Assembly (NCBI GenBank): GCA_031284345.1
Contig: JAITAC010000085.1
Coordinates: forward strand, 1 to 6,754
Direction: 5' to 3'
Length of the DNA: 6,754 bases
DNA from: Holosporaceae bacterium
GTDB lineage: Bacteria; Pseudomonadota; Alphaproteobacteria; UBA3830
In this document: positions 5,926 to 6,754 of the stretch, in pieces
Layout of the letters: each line of letters opens with the position of its first letter
How positions within the stretch are numbered: position 1 is the first letter of the stretch
Position numbers and translations under genes: made by a program
Notes under the pieces: generated by a model
The model's database searches: none
Told to the model about the DNA's origin: nothing
Seen by the model: only the letters and a program-made list of their open reading frames with translations

Positions 5926-6754
5926 TTTTATCTCCACAATTTCTAGAAAAAGCAGCATCGCATCTTCAAAAGCAGAAATATAGTTCTGGACTATATATTG
6001 TTGCAACCCCCATAGGAAATATATTTGATATTACGCTACGTGCAATACATGTTTTAAAAAAATCCACATATATATTGGCGGAAGATACGCGCCAATCGCG
6101 TAAACTATTAAATTTTTTCGAAATTAAGACTCCACTGGTGGCCTGCCACGAACACAATGAAATAAACGCCCAGATTCTTTCTATCATGGAATTATTAAAA
6201 ACCAACGGCAAAAATGAAAATAAAAATATAGATATAAATAAAAATTTCGAAGGAAATGCGGAAAAGGGCAGAATCTTTTCCCTCATATGCGATGCCGGAA
6301 CTCCGTTGGTTTCGGATCCCGGCTACAAAATTGTTGATTGGTGCCTAAAAAATGGCATTGCCGTTCATCCAATCCCGGGCCCCTGCTCTGCCGTTGCCTC
6401 CATAAGTTGCGCCGGTCTGCCGACCAATGAATTTATTTTCCTTGGATTTCCACCATCTAAAAGCAGCGCCAGAAGATCTTTTCTGGAGGCTCACCGAAGA
6501 CAATCCGGAACCATGATATTTTTCGAATCTCCACATAGACTGCTGCCGTCACTGAGAGATATGCTTGAAATATTCGGCAATAGACCATGCTGCCTATGTC
6601 GAGAACTCACAAAAATTTTTGAAGAATTTCGACGCGGAACAATTGCTGAAATCATAGATTATTTTTCCTGCTCCGGCGCCAATCGTGGAGAATTTGTTCT
6701 GGTGGTCGCCGGCACAGGAGAAATATATGCCGAGGCAAATGATGCCATCGACGA
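5913..6754 (+). CDS. rsmI: 16S rRNA (cytidine-1402 2'-O)-methyltransferase RsmI, partial at the 3' end
   Basis: RsmI moves a methyl group from S-adenosylmethionine to the ribose of C1402 in the decoding centre of 16S rRNA. The 280 codons seen carry all the landmarks in order: GLYIVATPIGNIFDITLRA (26-44), AEDTRQSRKLL (56-66), HEHNE (79-83), CDAGTPLVSDPGY (126-138), IPGPCSAVASISCAGLP (from residue 154), FLGFPPSKSSARR, IFFESPHRL, LCRELTKIFEEFRRGT and GEFVLVVAG. The family averages about 280-290 residues, so little is missing at the right edge. The frame has no ATG or GTG near the start. TTG at 5913 with AAGGA upstream is chosen and gives a 25-residue lead before the first strand, as in other alphaproteobacteria. 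Residues about 96-118 form a Lys/Asn-rich insertion, encoded partly by hexamer repeats, just before the CDAGTP loop. The gene is divergent from the lpoA-like gene and overlaps its 5' end by 13 bases. Confidence 0.93.
   Translation, partial: MGETFLSPQFLEKAASHLQKQKYSSGLYIVATPIGNIFDITLRAIHVLKKSTYILAEDTRQSRKLLNFFEIKTPLVACHEHNEINAQILSIMELLKTNGKNENKNIDINKNFEGNAEKGRIFSLICDAGTPLVSDPGYKIVDWCLKNGIAVHPIPGPCSAVASISCAGLPTNEFIFLGFPPSKSSARRSFLEAHRRQSGTMIFFESPHRLLPSLRDMLEIFGNRPCCLCRELTKIFEEFRRGTIAEIIDYFSCSGANRGEFVLVVAGTGEIYAEANDAID
5932..5935 (-). promoter_or_regulatory. ribosome binding site that fixes the lpoA-like start
   Basis: GGAG on the minus strand, within GTGGAGAT, ends 6 bases before the ATG at 5925-5923. 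It selects the start that places the lipoprotein signal at the very N-terminus, over the longer frame from 6006. Confidence 0.6.
5977..6006 (-). promoter_or_regulatory. candidate promoter of the lpoA-like gene inside rsmI
   Basis: On the minus strand TTGCAA (6006-6001, four of six) and TATATT (5982-5977, five of six) are 18 bases apart. Transcription would start near 5970, leaving a leader of about 45 bases. The element lies within the first codons of rsmI, which is forced if the divergent 5' ends overlap as proposed. Confidence 0.3.
6210..6245 (+). repeat. six imperfect AAAAAT hexamers inside rsmI
   Basis: Six hexamers in register (AAAAAT, GAAAAT, AAAAAT, ATAGAT, ATAAAT, AAAAAT) span 6210-6245 and are in frame. 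They encode alternating Lys/Glu/Ile and Asn/Asp, residues 100-111 of RsmI. The pattern looks like a simple-sequence expansion that has begun to diverge. Because the unit is six bases, gain or loss of copies keeps the frame. Confidence 0.55.

Noticed and set aside
5926..6006. 27-codon N-terminal extension of the lpoA-like gene
   Set aside because: It would put a non-signal sequence ahead of a textbook lipoprotein signal with lipobox LAAC, and the ATG at 5925 has its own GGAG site at the right distance.
5966..6286. 106-codon minus-strand open frame with hydrophobic stretches
   Set aside because: Antisense to the conserved core of rsmI. The Phe/Leu-rich stretch is the complement of the Lys/Asn hexamer repeats.
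1..6754. CRISPR arrays, phage defence cassettes, riboswitches
   Set aside because: I read both strands for regularly spaced direct repeats and known defence or riboswitch signatures and saw none. The only repeats are the short ones listed.

Overview
The window reads as a piece of an AT-rich alphaproteobacterial chromosome, about 40% G+C by eye. It is probably from a host-associated lineage of the Holosporales or Rickettsiales kind. That placement is an inference from four things: Lys/Asn-rich proteins, an IS630-type element, the short alphaproteobacterial form of the LpoA-like lipoprotein divergent from rsmI, and tandem M16B peptidase genes. It would need a protein search to confirm.

Layout from left to right. 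Bases 1-60 hold the first 20 codons of an IS630-family transposase on the minus strand, cut by the window edge. Bases 61-387 are non-coding and hold the transposase leader, helically phased A-tracts and a terminator-like hairpin. Three overlapping minus-strand genes fill 388-4458 and are all M16 (insulinase/pitrilysin fold) proteins. In transcription order they are a catalytic subunit with an intact zinc motif HYLEH (3148-4458), a zinc-motif-less partner that keeps the R/Y substrate motif (1776-3161), and a much more degenerate third member that has lost nearly all zinc ligands (388-1797). The gene overlaps are 14 and 22 bases, so this is one operon. The second overlap contains a run of eight A in a -1 slippery arrangement. 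Bases 4459-4713 hold the operon's leader, with two candidate promoters and a 13-bp inverted repeat, and possibly a 41-codon ORF coupled to the gene upstream.

Bases 4714-5925 encode an LpoA-like outer-membrane lipoprotein (minus strand). Bases 5913-6754 encode RsmI, the 16S rRNA 2'-O-ribose methyltransferase (plus strand), nearly complete but cut by the right edge. The divergent rsmI/lpoA pair is an old arrangement, also found in E. coli (yraL/yraM). Here the two 5' ends appear to overlap, with rsmI using a TTG start.

The first two M16 proteins probably form an exported heterodimeric protease in which one subunit cuts and the other helps bind peptide. The third gene is the least explained item: an M16-fold protein that cannot be a zinc peptidase, kept intact over 469 codons and possibly sometimes made as a fusion to the second protein. 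LpoA acts on the periplasmic side in peptidoglycan synthesis. RsmI acts in the cytoplasm on the ribosome and has no functional tie to the lipoprotein beyond position.
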